Below, piece by piece: positions 8,923 to 16,945 of a DNA stretch of 64,000 bases (position 1 is its first letter; the number at the start of each line of letters is the position of its first letter). A program made the translations under genes and the position numbers. Source of the DNA: SHZI01 sp031395645. Lineage in GTDB: Bacteria; Pseudomonadota; Gammaproteobacteria; Steroidobacterales; GCA-2729495. The DNA is taken from the NCBI GenBank assembly GCA_031395645.1, contig JANNJM010000040.1, positions 31,493-95,492 on the forward strand. Direction: 5' to 3'. A model generated the notes under the pieces. It ran no database searches, was not told where the DNA came from, and saw nothing but the letters and a program-made list of their open reading frames with translations.

Positions 8923-9773
8923 CAGGGCAATACGGTCCCGTCGAAGGTCCAGTAGGTGCCGGTGTTCTGCATCGTCAGCTGATCCGTGATGCGGATCAGG
9001 TCGCTACCGGCCGTGGGCACGGGGCGGAGCATCTTCTTCGGCAGGCCCGCCATCATGTCAGTGTCCACCGGACCGGGGTCGATCAGGGCGACGGCAATGC
9101 CCTTGCTCTTCAGCTGATTCGCCAGGTTCTTCATCACCATGTTCAGCGCCGCCTTACTGGACCGGTAGATATACAGAGTCCCCGTCCTGGTGCTGCCAAT
9201 GGAGCCCTGGCTGCTGGACACGTTGCTGATCTTCTTTTCGTAGCCGGCGTTCAGGTGCGGCAGGAAGGCTTCGGCCATTTTCAGCGGCCCGACGACGTTG
9301 GTACGGTGGACCGAGTCGAATAACTCCCATTGCATGTTCTTCGCGAATTGCTGGTTTGCGCCGCCGCCGGTGACCCCGGCGTTGTTGAAGAGGATGTCCA
9401 CCGGCTGGCCCTCGTACTTTTTCGCCAGCGCATCGATGGCGGCGAGATCCATCACATCCAGAGTCTCGACCACCAGCTTCCCGCCGCTACCAGCCGCCAG
9501 GGCGTTGAGCTCCTTCGCCTCGGCGGGCTTCCGGGCCGTACCGATGACCTTCCAGCCCCGGGCGGCGTACTGACGGGCGAGCTCGAGACCGATGCCGCGG
9601 TTGGCACCCGTCACCAGCACAGTCGGCACGTAACCCTCGGGCCGGAGGGCCACGGGTGCAACCGGTGCCTCGGGAGCGGCGCTGTGGGCGGCGGCCTGGA
9701 CGCTGGCCGTCCATCCAGAGGCCAGGGCCAGTGTGCACAACAAAGCGACAGCACGGCGACGGGTGGCAGTCAT
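8919..9773 (-). CDS. Exported short-chain dehydrogenase/reductase
   Basis: A 284-residue protein with the SDR marks TGANRGIG (cofactor loop), NNAG, the catalytic Ser in SNVSSSQGS and YRSSK (Tyr and Lys). The N-terminus, MTATRRRAVALLCTLALASG followed by alanine-rich sequence to about residue 40, looks like an export signal, which is unusual for an NAD(P)-dependent enzyme. It is a paralogue of the next gene upstream, and both end LPW. Together with the Rieske and MFS genes it probably belongs to one catabolic set. Its substrate is unknown. Confidence 0.82.
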   Translation of the reverse strand: MTATRRRAVALLCTLALASGWTASVQAAAHSAAPEAPVAPVALRPEGYVPTVLVTGANRGIGLELARQYAARGWKVIGTARKPAEAKELNALAAGSGGKLVVETLDVMDLAAIDALAKKYEGQPVDILFNNAGVTGGGANQQFAKNMQWELFDSVHRTNVVGPLKMAEAFLPHLNAGYEKKISNVSSSQGSIGSTRTGTLYIYRSSKAALNMVMKNLANQLKSKGIAVALIDPGPVDTDMMAGLPKKMLRPVPTAGSDLIRITDQLTMQNTGTYWTFDGTVLPW

Positions 9774-9810
9774 CGAAGGCTCCTTGGTTGTATGCAGCGT
9801 TCTGGCCAGA

Positions 9811-9844
9811 TCGCGCCTGAAGGCACTCCTACGGGCGCTCCTAC
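9811..9844. repeat. REP-like element plus half copy
   Basis: A minus-oriented element (TCGCGCCTGAAGGCACTCCT, then AC) is followed at once by a half unit GGGCGCTCCTAC. The half unit supplies the TAG stop (9841-9843) of the upstream dehydrogenase gene. The element separates the two paralogous dehydrogenase genes. Confidence 0.75.
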
Positions 9845-10683
9845 CAGGGCAAGCGTTGGCCGGTAGTGTCCACGAACTCGCCGGTGCGCGCGAGATCGAA
9901 GCGGTCTATTTCGCGGAGCATATCGGTCACCGCGTCCGCGACTGGTCGCAGCATGCGCTTCGGCAGCCCTTTCATGAAGTCTGTGTCCGTGGCGCCGGGT
10001 GTCACCAGGCCGATGATGATCCCGCGGCTCTTCAGCTGGAGAGCCAGGTTGGCCATCAGCATGTTCAGTGCAGACTTGCTGGACCGATACCAGTAGAGGC
10101 GCGGCGCATCGACACTGCCAATGGAACCCTGGCTGCTCGATACGGTAATCATTTTCTTCTGGCTACTGGCCTGCACATTCTTCAGGAACGCTTCGCACAC
10201 CTTGATGGGTCCCACGGCGTTGACCGCCATGACCTCGTAGAAGGTGTTGTAGTTGAGCCTGGTGAACAACTGGTTCTCGCCACCGCCGCCGATGCCCGCG
10301 TTGTTCAAGAGTACGTCGATCGGCAGCTCCGCAAACTGACTGGCCAGCGCATCGATCCCCACGTGATCCAGCACGTCCAGGGTCTCGACCGTGAGCAGTG
10401 GAAACTTAGCTGAGAGCGCTTTAAGTTCTGGCGCCGCAGCCGGGCTGCGACACGTGGCGAGTACGCGCCAGCCCCGTTCGGCGTAGCGCTGCGCGAACTC
10501 GAGGCCGATGCCCCGGTTCGAGCCGGTGATGAGCACGGTGGCCGGGCCCGTGGCACCCGGCGCCTTCGCAGGTGCCGTGGGAGACTCGGCAGCCGACAGT
10601 CGCTCAACCAGCGGCCCGAGCGAGGCGAGCAGCGCCGCACCTCGCAGGAAGTCCCGGCGGCTACTGGAATCCTCCTGGTTCAG
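9841..10683 (-). CDS. Tat-exported short-chain dehydrogenase, probable CTG start
   Basis: The SDR core has TGSNRGIG, NNAG, SSSQGSIGS and YRSSK. The first ATG (10536) would cut into the first beta strand. Reading further upstream in frame gives SSRRDFLRGAALLASLG, a clear twin-arginine signal, and no ATG, GTG or TTG precedes it before the Rieske gene. The CTG at 10683 overlaps the Rieske stop as CTGA, copying the common ATGA arrangement, and would give 280 residues. A Tat route fits an enzyme exported folded with its nucleotide. The gene is translationally coupled to the Rieske oxygenase gene, so both probably act on one substrate. Confidence 0.72.
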   Translation of the reverse strand: MNQEDSSSRRDFLRGAALLASLGPLVERLSAAESPTAPAKAPGATGPATVLITGSNRGIGLEFAQRYAERGWRVLATCRSPAAAPELKALSAKFPLLTVETLDVLDHVGIDALASQFAELPIDVLLNNAGIGGGGENQLFTRLNYNTFYEVMAVNAVGPIKVCEAFLKNVQASSQKKMITVSSSQGSIGSVDAPRLYWYRSSKSALNMLMANLALQLKSRGIIIGLVTPGATDTDFMKGLPKRMLRPVADAVTDMLREIDRFDLARTGEFVDTTGQRLPW

Positions 10684-11843
10684 CCCCGCACCGCTTTCAG
10701 ATCGGCCTTCTCGTCGTCCTTGGCCTCGGCGTACTTCTTGCCGTCCACCAGCGGAATCGCATCCAGCACCCAGCCCTTGGTCTGGCGGCGCGCGGGACTC
10801 GGAATGGCGTAGGCCACGCGACTGGCAGTACGTTCGACCTCATCGAGGTCGATCTTCCAGCCCCTGGATGCCCACTCCTTCTGCTTCGCCCGGTAGTCGA
10901 GGATCACCGAATCGGAAGGCACCATGAACTCCTTCGTGTTCTTGTCCGGAGTCATGGCCGGACGCAGGTTTTCGATGATCTTGATGTCCTGATTGGCAAC
11001 GTACTGGTTGCGCTCGATGACGTAGGCATCCGTCTTTTCCTCGAGGGAGAAATTGCGGGCGCAGACCAGGTAGAGATGGGTGGTCTTGTCGTCGATCGGC
11101 CGCTCGTACAGATACTGGTGGATAAAGAAGTTCGGGCCCGGATGGATGTAGGTCCACACGTGGTTAGTCCCGTGGTAGCCGGTGCCGGCCTCCAGCTTGC
11201 CTTCGCCCGGACGGTACTTCTTGAGGTCACCCTGCAGCGGCGGCGCCTCGAACGTGTGCCAGAACCCCTTGCCCCAGACACCACCGTCCTCAATGCGCAT
11301 GTCGCCGATGTTGTAGATATCTTCGCGCTCGCCACTGAAGCCGTGCGTGTCGTGCACGTACTCGTTGTGCGCAGGATCCACGCCGTTCTCGATGGAGCGC
11401 TCGTAGTACCCGTTGATCTGGAAGTGTTGCAGGGTGGTCCGCCAGCCCGGCTGCTCCCACTCCTTCACCGCAAGGATCGGCGGGCGCTCGCCCTCCCCCA
11501 GATCGCCCAGGAAGGCGAAGATCACACCGTAACGCTCGTCCACCGGGTACGCATCGATACGGGTGCGACCGGGAATGCTCGCGCTCGAGCCCAGGGAAGG
11601 AATCTTCTTACAGTTGCCTTCGCCGTCGAACTGCCAGCCGTGATAGGGGCACTGGATGCAATCACCCTTGATCTTGCCCCCGGCGAGGGAGCCGCCCCGG
11701 TGCGTGCAGGTGTTGGCGAGGCAATGCGCCGTGCCCTGGGTGTCCCGAAACATCACAAAATCCTGGCCGAGTGCCCGCACCTTCCGCGGGGTGTCGGTCA
11801 GTTCGGCCGAGGCGGCCATCGGGTACCAGAAATTGATATACAT
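10680..11843 (-). CDS. Rieske non-heme iron oxygenase, large subunit (copy 1)
   Basis: A 387-residue protein. CTHRGG and, 17 residues on, CPYHGW bind the [2Fe-2S] cluster through two Cys and two His. DPAHNEYVH supplies the mononuclear iron ligands, a two-His set completed later by an acidic residue. The start at MYINFWYP is supported by the paralogue at 25102-26250, which begins with the same residues. Such enzymes hydroxylate or demethylate ring compounds and need electrons from a reductase or ferredoxin, which I do not see nearby. It lies in a run with MFS, hydrolase and SDR genes. Confidence 0.88.
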   Translation of the reverse strand: MYINFWYPMAASAELTDTPRKVRALGQDFVMFRDTQGTAHCLANTCTHRGGSLAGGKIKGDCIQCPYHGWQFDGEGNCKKIPSLGSSASIPGRTRIDAYPVDERYGVIFAFLGDLGEGERPPILAVKEWEQPGWRTTLQHFQINGYYERSIENGVDPAHNEYVHDTHGFSGEREDIYNIGDMRIEDGGVWGKGFWHTFEAPPLQGDLKKYRPGEGKLEAGTGYHGTNHVWTYIHPGPNFFIHQYLYERPIDDKTTHLYLVCARNFSLEEKTDAYVIERNQYVANQDIKIIENLRPAMTPDKNTKEFMVPSDSVILDYRAKQKEWASRGWKIDLDEVERTASRVAYAIPSPARRQTKGWVLDAIPLVDGKKYAEAKDDEKADLKAVRG

Positions 11844-11920
11844 GGGCAGGATGCCAGTGTTGTAACTGACCGGAACTATAGGCTGACGCGCGGCAACCGC
11901 CAAGCGCCGGGCGAGTCTGA

Positions 11921-13114
11921 TCAGCTGGTGGACTGAACTCCCGCAGCACGGGACCGCAGGCCCCTGATGACGGCTATGCAGGGCAACATAAGCAGTGCCG
12001 CCGCGAACAGCGGCGCGTCCCGGCTGAGGCCCGCCACGCCCAGCAGGGCGATCATGCCGGGGCCTAAGGCGCGACCCAGCCAGCTCGCTGTGTTAAAGGT
12101 CCCGAGCACCAGGCCCCGCTCCGAGTCCCCCGCCTGCTTAGACACCAGGCTGTTCATGGTCGTCATGTACAGCGCGCTGCCCAGGGTCGTGAAGGTGATG
12201 CCGAAGAGCATCACGCCCCACAACAGCGACTGAGTCATCACGAGCAGGCCGACGACGTAGGACGTCAGCCCGGCAATAAGGAGGCGCTTCTCGCCGAAGC
12301 GCTTCACCAGCGGCCCGACGAGCACTCCCTGGGCCGTCACTACCAGCACCGCCAGGTAGGTAAACGACAGCCCGATCTCCCGCGGGCCCCAGCCAAAACG
12401 GTCACCTGCCCAAAACGGGAAGTTGGTTTCGAAGGCGGCCATGGCCAGGTAGGCTAAGAACCCCACCGCGAGCAGCTGTCCCAGCACGGGCCGCTGCACC
12501 ACCTGCCTGAACGCGCTGACACCACCGGTGGCGTCACCGTCCTGCCGGGCGACCGCGCGCTTGGCCGGTGGCAGGCTTTCCTTCAAAAAGAAAAACGCCC
12601 CGATGATCGCGAGGAGGCAGACCAACGCCGCAGCGAGGCCCGGCCACAGCAGCGTGGCCGAGGCCGCGTCCTTACCCCCAAGCAAACCACCGATAAGAGG
12701 GCCCACGATGAAGCCCGTCGAAAGTGCCGCGCCGACGGTGCCCAGCGTCTTGGCGCGCTGTTCCGGCGGGGAAATATCCGCCGCATAGGCCATGGCCACC
12801 GGAATGTTGCCGCCCATGAGGCCGGTGAGCAGGCGGCCAAACGACAGCACGTAGGCGTCCGGCGCGAAGGCGCAGATCAGGTGGCCGACCATGCCTCCGG
12901 CGATGCTGCCTATGAGCAGCGGCCGACGTCCAAAGCGATCACTGTAGCGGCCCCAGAACGGCGTCGCGATGAACTGCCCGATGGCATAGAGGCCAAGCAC
13001 GATCGGCCCGGCCCAGTGCGGTACACCCAGGTTCTCGGCCACGAAGGGAAAACCGGGCAGGATCAGGCCGAAGCCCATGCCGGACAGGAGAATCGTGACG
13101 AGGAGAACCGGCAT
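11921..13114 (-). CDS. MFS transporter, TetA/12-TM type
   Basis: A 397-residue inner-membrane protein with about twelve hydrophobic segments. GRYSDRFGRRPLL between helices 2 and 3 is the MFS signature (GxxxDRxGRR). LLTGLMGGNIPVAMAYAADI matches helix 4-5 of the drug:H+ antiporter group. The stop of the upstream hydrolase gene is 3 bases away, so the two are co-transcribed. In this setting it may import a substrate or export a product; direction and substrate are not visible. Confidence 0.85.
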   Translation of the reverse strand: MPVLLVTILLSGMGFGLILPGFPFVAENLGVPHWAGPIVLGLYAIGQFIATPFWGRYSDRFGRRPLLIGSIAGGMVGHLICAFAPDAYVLSFGRLLTGLMGGNIPVAMAYAADISPPEQRAKTLGTVGAALSTGFIVGPLIGGLLGGKDAASATLLWPGLAAALVCLLAIIGAFFFLKESLPPAKRAVARQDGDATGGVSAFRQVVQRPVLGQLLAVGFLAYLAMAAFETNFPFWAGDRFGWGPREIGLSFTYLAVLVVTAQGVLVGPLVKRFGEKRLLIAGLTSYVVGLLVMTQSLLWGVMLFGITFTTLGSALYMTTMNSLVSKQAGDSERGLVLGTFNTASWLGRALGPGMIALLGVAGLSRDAPLFAAALLMLPCIAVIRGLRSRAAGVQSTS

Positions 13115-13117
13115 CCG

Positions 13118-14092
13118 TTACTTTCTGGCGAAGCGGGCACGGCCCGCGGTGCGTGCAGGGATGTCGGCGGTCGTGAGGAAGCGGAGCGCCCGGGGGTCCT
13201 GTTTCACGTAGGCATCGAGGAAAGCGAGGGTCAGGGCGGCGTCGATGGCGGCGCCACCCGGATCGTCGTCGCCGCCGCGGTCAGGGCGGCAAATCAGCCC
13301 CCCCAGGTAGTGATCGCCATTCTCCAGCACCACGCTGTACTTGTTGCCAGCCGGCGCCAGTGTGTACGGCGACATCCGCCACTCCCACGGGTGGATGGTG
13401 GGGCCTCCCGTGTTGCCCACGTCCTGCGTGCCGCCGGTGGCGATGAGCGGCAGCGTCAACCCGCTGAAGGCGTCCGGGGCCATCATCTCGTCCATCTGCC
13501 CCACGCCGCTCATGATCACGGCACCGCGAATCCGTTCGTCAAGGTACTGGCGCCGCGTGCCATCGGCGGCCCTGACCCACAGACCTGCCTTGGCCATGGC
13601 GATGACGGCACCAAAGGAGTGCCCCGCCACGGCGAGCCGGTCGGTAGCAAGGTCGCCCGGGATACCCGCCGCGGCCGCCACCTCGTCCAGGTGCCCGAAG
13701 ATGTAGTTCAGGTCGGCGATGCGGGTCTCCACGAGTCCGCCCATCTGGTCGGGCCTTAAGGGTGGCTGGACGTTGGGGGAGTCGGGGTGGTCCGGCAGGA
13801 CGACCACATAACCGTGGGCCACCCACTGATCCGTGATCGCGGCATAGAGCTGGGGGTAGCAGAAAGCCCCGTGGGAGAACACCACCACCGGAAAGCGACC
13901 GGTTGCTTCCGGGTAGGCGACCCGCAGGCGGATATCCCGCGGCTGGGCCGGGTCGCGGACTATCAGGTTGTCCGCGTGCCCAACTGCGTACGACCCGGAC
14001 CCCGCGCCGTAGAGGCCGGCGCCCGCGCAGGCCGCGAGCAATGGCAGGCACAGGAGCAGCAGCACGATACGTCCGCTTCGGAACAGCAACAC
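13118..14092 (-). CDS. Lipoprotein alpha/beta hydrolase
   Basis: A 324-residue protein with a lipobox LLAAC (Cys22), so it is an envelope lipoprotein. The fold signs are FPVVVFSHGAFCYPQ, VVLPDHPDSPN and GHSFG with the nucleophile serine. It resembles the platelet-activating-factor acetylhydrolase/dienelactone hydrolase branch. It probably cleaves an ester in the periplasm before uptake by the MFS protein encoded next to it, which is inference from position. The gene starts a minus-strand run that continues through MFS, Rieske and two SDR genes. Confidence 0.78.
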   Translation of the reverse strand: MLLFRSGRIVLLLLCLPLLAACAGAGLYGAGSGSYAVGHADNLIVRDPAQPRDIRLRVAYPEATGRFPVVVFSHGAFCYPQLYAAITDQWVAHGYVVVLPDHPDSPNVQPPLRPDQMGGLVETRIADLNYIFGHLDEVAAAAGIPGDLATDRLAVAGHSFGAVIAMAKAGLWVRAADGTRRQYLDERIRGAVIMSGVGQMDEMMAPDAFSGLTLPLIATGGTQDVGNTGGPTIHPWEWRMSPYTLAPAGNKYSVVLENGDHYLGGLICRPDRGGDDDPGGAAIDAALTLAFLDAYVKQDPRALRFLTTADIPARTAGRARFARK

Positions 14093-14228
14093 TGGGTCTC
14101 CGGGAGGAATGCTGCCGCGATGCTAACCCATGGCCACGCCGTGGCACTGGCAGAAGTCAAGATGCGACCCCGGCGTGGATGCGCTACTGTCTCTCCACCC
14201 CGCCATCGCCCGCCACGGAGATCCGTTC

Positions 14229-15731
14229 ATGGCCCGCAAGCACAACGAGTCGCGATTTGATCCGCAGGGCACGCGCCTGCCCATCAAGCTGGACACCACG
14301 ACGAACGGCGAATTCGCACCGCGCCCACTGGAACGCCACAGCGTCCTCGCCAATCAGCTGGCCAGCGAACAGGTCGGGATCAACGCCCGGCGGCTGGGCT
14401 TGAGCCGCCGCAACTTTGTCACCACAACCGCCGGGGCCGCGACCACGCTCCTGGCCTTCAACGAGGCGCACGCGGCGCTCGGCCGCACGGGCAGCTTCTA
14501 CGAAATTCCGCAACTCGCGGCCCTGGACGTGGCGGCGGCAGACGCGTCGCTCGCGAAGCGCGAGTTCATTTTCGATATCCAGGGCCACCACGTAAACGCG
14601 CTCGAGCACTGGAAGGCGCCGGACATGCTCACAGCCACCGGCCTCAAGTTCATGCCGCAGTCCAGGTGCGCTTACCTGGACCCCAGATCGGAGTACGGGC
14701 ATCTCAAGTGCTTCACCAGTCAGGCATTCGTGAAGGAGATGTTCTTAGACAGCGACACGGATATGGCGGTGCTCACCTTTACCCCGACATCCTTCGAGGA
14801 CATGCCCCTGACGCAGGACGAGGCGGAAGCGACCAGGGAAATGGTGGCGGCGCTTGACGGCAGCCGCCGGCTGCTCGTGCACGGCCGCGTCGTGCCGAAT
14901 CTCCCCGGCGATATCGCGCGAATGCCGGAGCTTGCCGAAAAGTGGCAGGTTGCGGCCTGGAAAACTTATACGCAGGCCGACCCCGCCGGCGAGACGGGCT
15001 GGTGGCTGGACGACGAGGAGCATGGCGGCCGGCTCATCGAGATGGCCCGCAAGACCGGCGTTAAGACGATCTGCATCCACAAGGGCGTGCCACTGCCGAC
15101 GCCATTCATGACCGGCAAGAACCGCCAGTTCGGCGGCTGCGGCGACGTGGGCAAGGCCGCGCGCCAGAACCCCGACATCAACTTCATCATCTATCACTCC
15201 GGCTACGACCTGAAAAACCGCGGGCTGGAATTCGTTCCCGGCAAGCACGAGATCGGCATCGACTCGCTCGTCCAGTCACTGCTGGACAACGGCGTCAAGC
15301 CGAACAGCAACGTGTACGCCGAACTCGGCACCACCTGGCGCTACCTGATGAAGGACCCCAACGAGGCAGCCCATGCGCTGGGCAAGCTATGCAGGTACGT
15401 GGGTGAGAATAACGTCGTGTGGGGCACCGACTCCATCTGGTACGGCTCCCCACAAGACCAGATCCTGGCCTTCAGGACCTTCCAGATCAGCGCGGAGTAT
15501 CAGGAAAAGTTCGGCTACCCGGCCATCACTGCGGAACTGCGCGCGAAAATCTTCGGCCTGAACGCGCTCAAGCCTTACGGGCTCGACACGACGGACATCC
15601 GCAAGAGTTTCCTCGCAGACACCATGCAGAAGGAAAAGGCGCGAAATGCGGAGCAGCCGGACCCGACCTTTACGACCTATGGGCCGCGGACGCGACGGGA
15701 ATTCTTCGCGCTCTTGAAGGCCGGCGGCTGA
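14229..15731 (+). CDS. Tat-signal amidohydrolase (amidohydrolase_2 TIM-barrel type)
   Basis: A 500-residue protein from ATG 14229 (MARKHNESRFDP). A twin-arginine motif, LSRRNFVTTTAGAAT, lies about 55 residues in and is followed by a hydrophobic stretch ending EAHAA, so the signal is preceded by an unusually long leader. The barrel part contains FDIQGHHVNALEHW, CIHKGVPLPTPF, IIYHSGYD and VVWGTDSIWYG, giving the His and Asp metal ligands of the decarboxylase/hydrolase family with ACMSD-like members. It is encoded divergently from the hydrolase-MFS-Rieske run. The substrate is unknown. Confidence 0.8.
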   Translation: MARKHNESRFDPQGTRLPIKLDTTTNGEFAPRPLERHSVLANQLASEQVGINARRLGLSRRNFVTTTAGAATTLLAFNEAHAALGRTGSFYEIPQLAALDVAAADASLAKREFIFDIQGHHVNALEHWKAPDMLTATGLKFMPQSRCAYLDPRSEYGHLKCFTSQAFVKEMFLDSDTDMAVLTFTPTSFEDMPLTQDEAEATREMVAALDGSRRLLVHGRVVPNLPGDIARMPELAEKWQVAAWKTYTQADPAGETGWWLDDEEHGGRLIEMARKTGVKTICIHKGVPLPTPFMTGKNRQFGGCGDVGKAARQNPDINFIIYHSGYDLKNRGLEFVPGKHEIGIDSLVQSLLDNGVKPNSNVYAELGTTWRYLMKDPNEAAHALGKLCRYVGENNVVWGTDSIWYGSPQDQILAFRTFQISAEYQEKFGYPAITAELRAKIFGLNALKPYGLDTTDIRKSFLADTMQKEKARNAEQPDPTFTTYGPRTRREFFALLKAGG

Positions 15732-15735
15732 GGAC

Positions 15736-15757
15736 TCGCGCCTGAAGGCGCTCCTAC
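15736..15757. repeat. REP-like element at the 5' end of nhaA
   Basis: The sequence TCGCGCCTGAAGGCGCTCCT plus AC lies four bases after the amidohydrolase stop. It is in frame with nhaA, where it reads as SRLKALL directly before the conserved SEAAGG. Confidence 0.8.
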
Positions 15758-16911
15758 ACTCGGAGGCCGCCGGCGGTGTCGTGCTGCTGGTCGCGGCCGG
15801 GCTGGCCCTTGCCTGGGCAAACTCGCCCTGGACGGCCAGCTACTACGCGCTGTGGCACCTCGGTACGCAAATTCCCGGTACGGCATCGCGGCTGGATCTG
15901 CATTTTCTGATCAACGACGGCCTGATGACCCTGTTTTTCTTCGTCGTCGGCCTGGAAGTCCGGCGGGAACTGCACGACGGGACGCTGGCAGATCGTCGGC
16001 AGGCCGCTTTGCCGCTGATCGCGGCGCTTGGCGGCGTGCTGCTGCCGGCGGCGATTTACCTCATCTGGAACCGTGATCCGGCCGCGGTACCGGGCTGGGC
16101 GGTACCCACGGCCACCGACATCGCCTTTGCCGTTGGCGTGCTGGCCCTGCTCGGCAAGCGCGTGGCGCCAGGATTGCGCATCCTGCTGCTGGCGCTCGCG
16201 ATCATCGACGATATCTCAGCCATCCTGATCATTGCTTTCGCCTACTCGGACGGCATCGCGCTGACTGGCCTCGGCTTAAGCGTCGTTGGGATAGCCGCGA
16301 TACCCGGCCTGCAGCGCCTCGGGGTCTGGCGGCCGCTGGCTTACGTGATCCCGGCCACCGTGATCTGGCTCGGCCTGCTGCAGGCGGGCATTCACCCGGC
16401 GGTGAGCGGCGTGATTGTGGGATTGCTGACGCCCGCTGTGCCGAACCGCGCTCCCAGCGCCACCGATGACCCGCGGGCGCCGACCGTCTGGCTGCAGGAA
16501 CGGCTGCACGGCTGGAGCACCTTGCTCGTCATGCCATTGTTTGCCCTGGCGAACGCGGGCGTCCGCATCGATGGCAATCCGCTCGCTACGGAGCTTGCTC
16601 AGGGTGTATTCGCCGGCGTGGTGCTCGGTCTCGTGCTGGGCAAGCCCGTCGGCATCCTGGCGGCCAGCTGGGTGGCAGAGCGTCTCGGTCTGATCAAACT
16701 CCCTGACGGCGTAACCTGGCCCGGCTTCGCCGTGATCGGGTGCCTCGCCGGCATCGGCTTCACGATGTCGATCTTCATCGGCAATCTGGGTTTTGCAGCG
16801 GGCGCGCTGCTCGACGCCGTTAAACTCGGCGTGCTCGCGGCATCGGCGGTGGCGGCGGGGCTGGGGCTACTGCTGGGGACGCTTTTGCTCAGGCCAGCGG
16901 GTCGCGCCTGA
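15742..16911 (+). CDS. nhaA: Na+/H+ antiporter NhaA
   Basis: An inner-membrane antiporter that exports Na+ in exchange for protons. Marks are PTATDIAFAVGVLALLG, ALAIIDDISAILIIAFAYSD with the paired aspartates of the ion site, and GIGFTMSIFIGNLGF near the C-terminus. The first standard start codon is GTG 15781, but that loses the conserved SEAAGG of helix 1. In-frame sequence upstream reads RLKALLHSEAAGGVVLLVA with no ATG, GTG or TTG after the preceding in-frame stop, so CTG 15742 inside the REP element is the only candidate found that keeps it. The stop TGA is also inside a REP element. Confidence 0.85.
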   Translation: MKALLHSEAAGGVVLLVAAGLALAWANSPWTASYYALWHLGTQIPGTASRLDLHFLINDGLMTLFFFVVGLEVRRELHDGTLADRRQAALPLIAALGGVLLPAAIYLIWNRDPAAVPGWAVPTATDIAFAVGVLALLGKRVAPGLRILLLALAIIDDISAILIIAFAYSDGIALTGLGLSVVGIAAIPGLQRLGVWRPLAYVIPATVIWLGLLQAGIHPAVSGVIVGLLTPAVPNRAPSATDDPRAPTVWLQERLHGWSTLLVMPLFALANAGVRIDGNPLATELAQGVFAGVVLGLVLGKPVGILAASWVAERLGLIKLPDGVTWPGFAVIGCLAGIGFTMSIFIGNLGFAAGALLDAVKLGVLAASAVAAGLGLLLGTLLLRPAGRA

Positions 16912-16923
16912 AGGCGCTCCTGC
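16902..16923. repeat. REP-like element containing the nhaA stop
   Basis: TCGCGCCTGAAGGCGCTCCT plus GC. Its TGA (16909-16911) is the nhaA stop codon, so the last residues of NhaA (GRA) are encoded by the element. It also lies 22 bases from the end of the convergent TonB-receptor gene and could terminate both. Confidence 0.75.
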
Positions 16924-16945
16924 GGAAACTCCGGGGTGGCGGCTA

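Noticed and set aside
10572..11936. A 454-codon plus-strand frame
   Set aside because: It is antisense to the Rieske oxygenase and has no recognisable domains.
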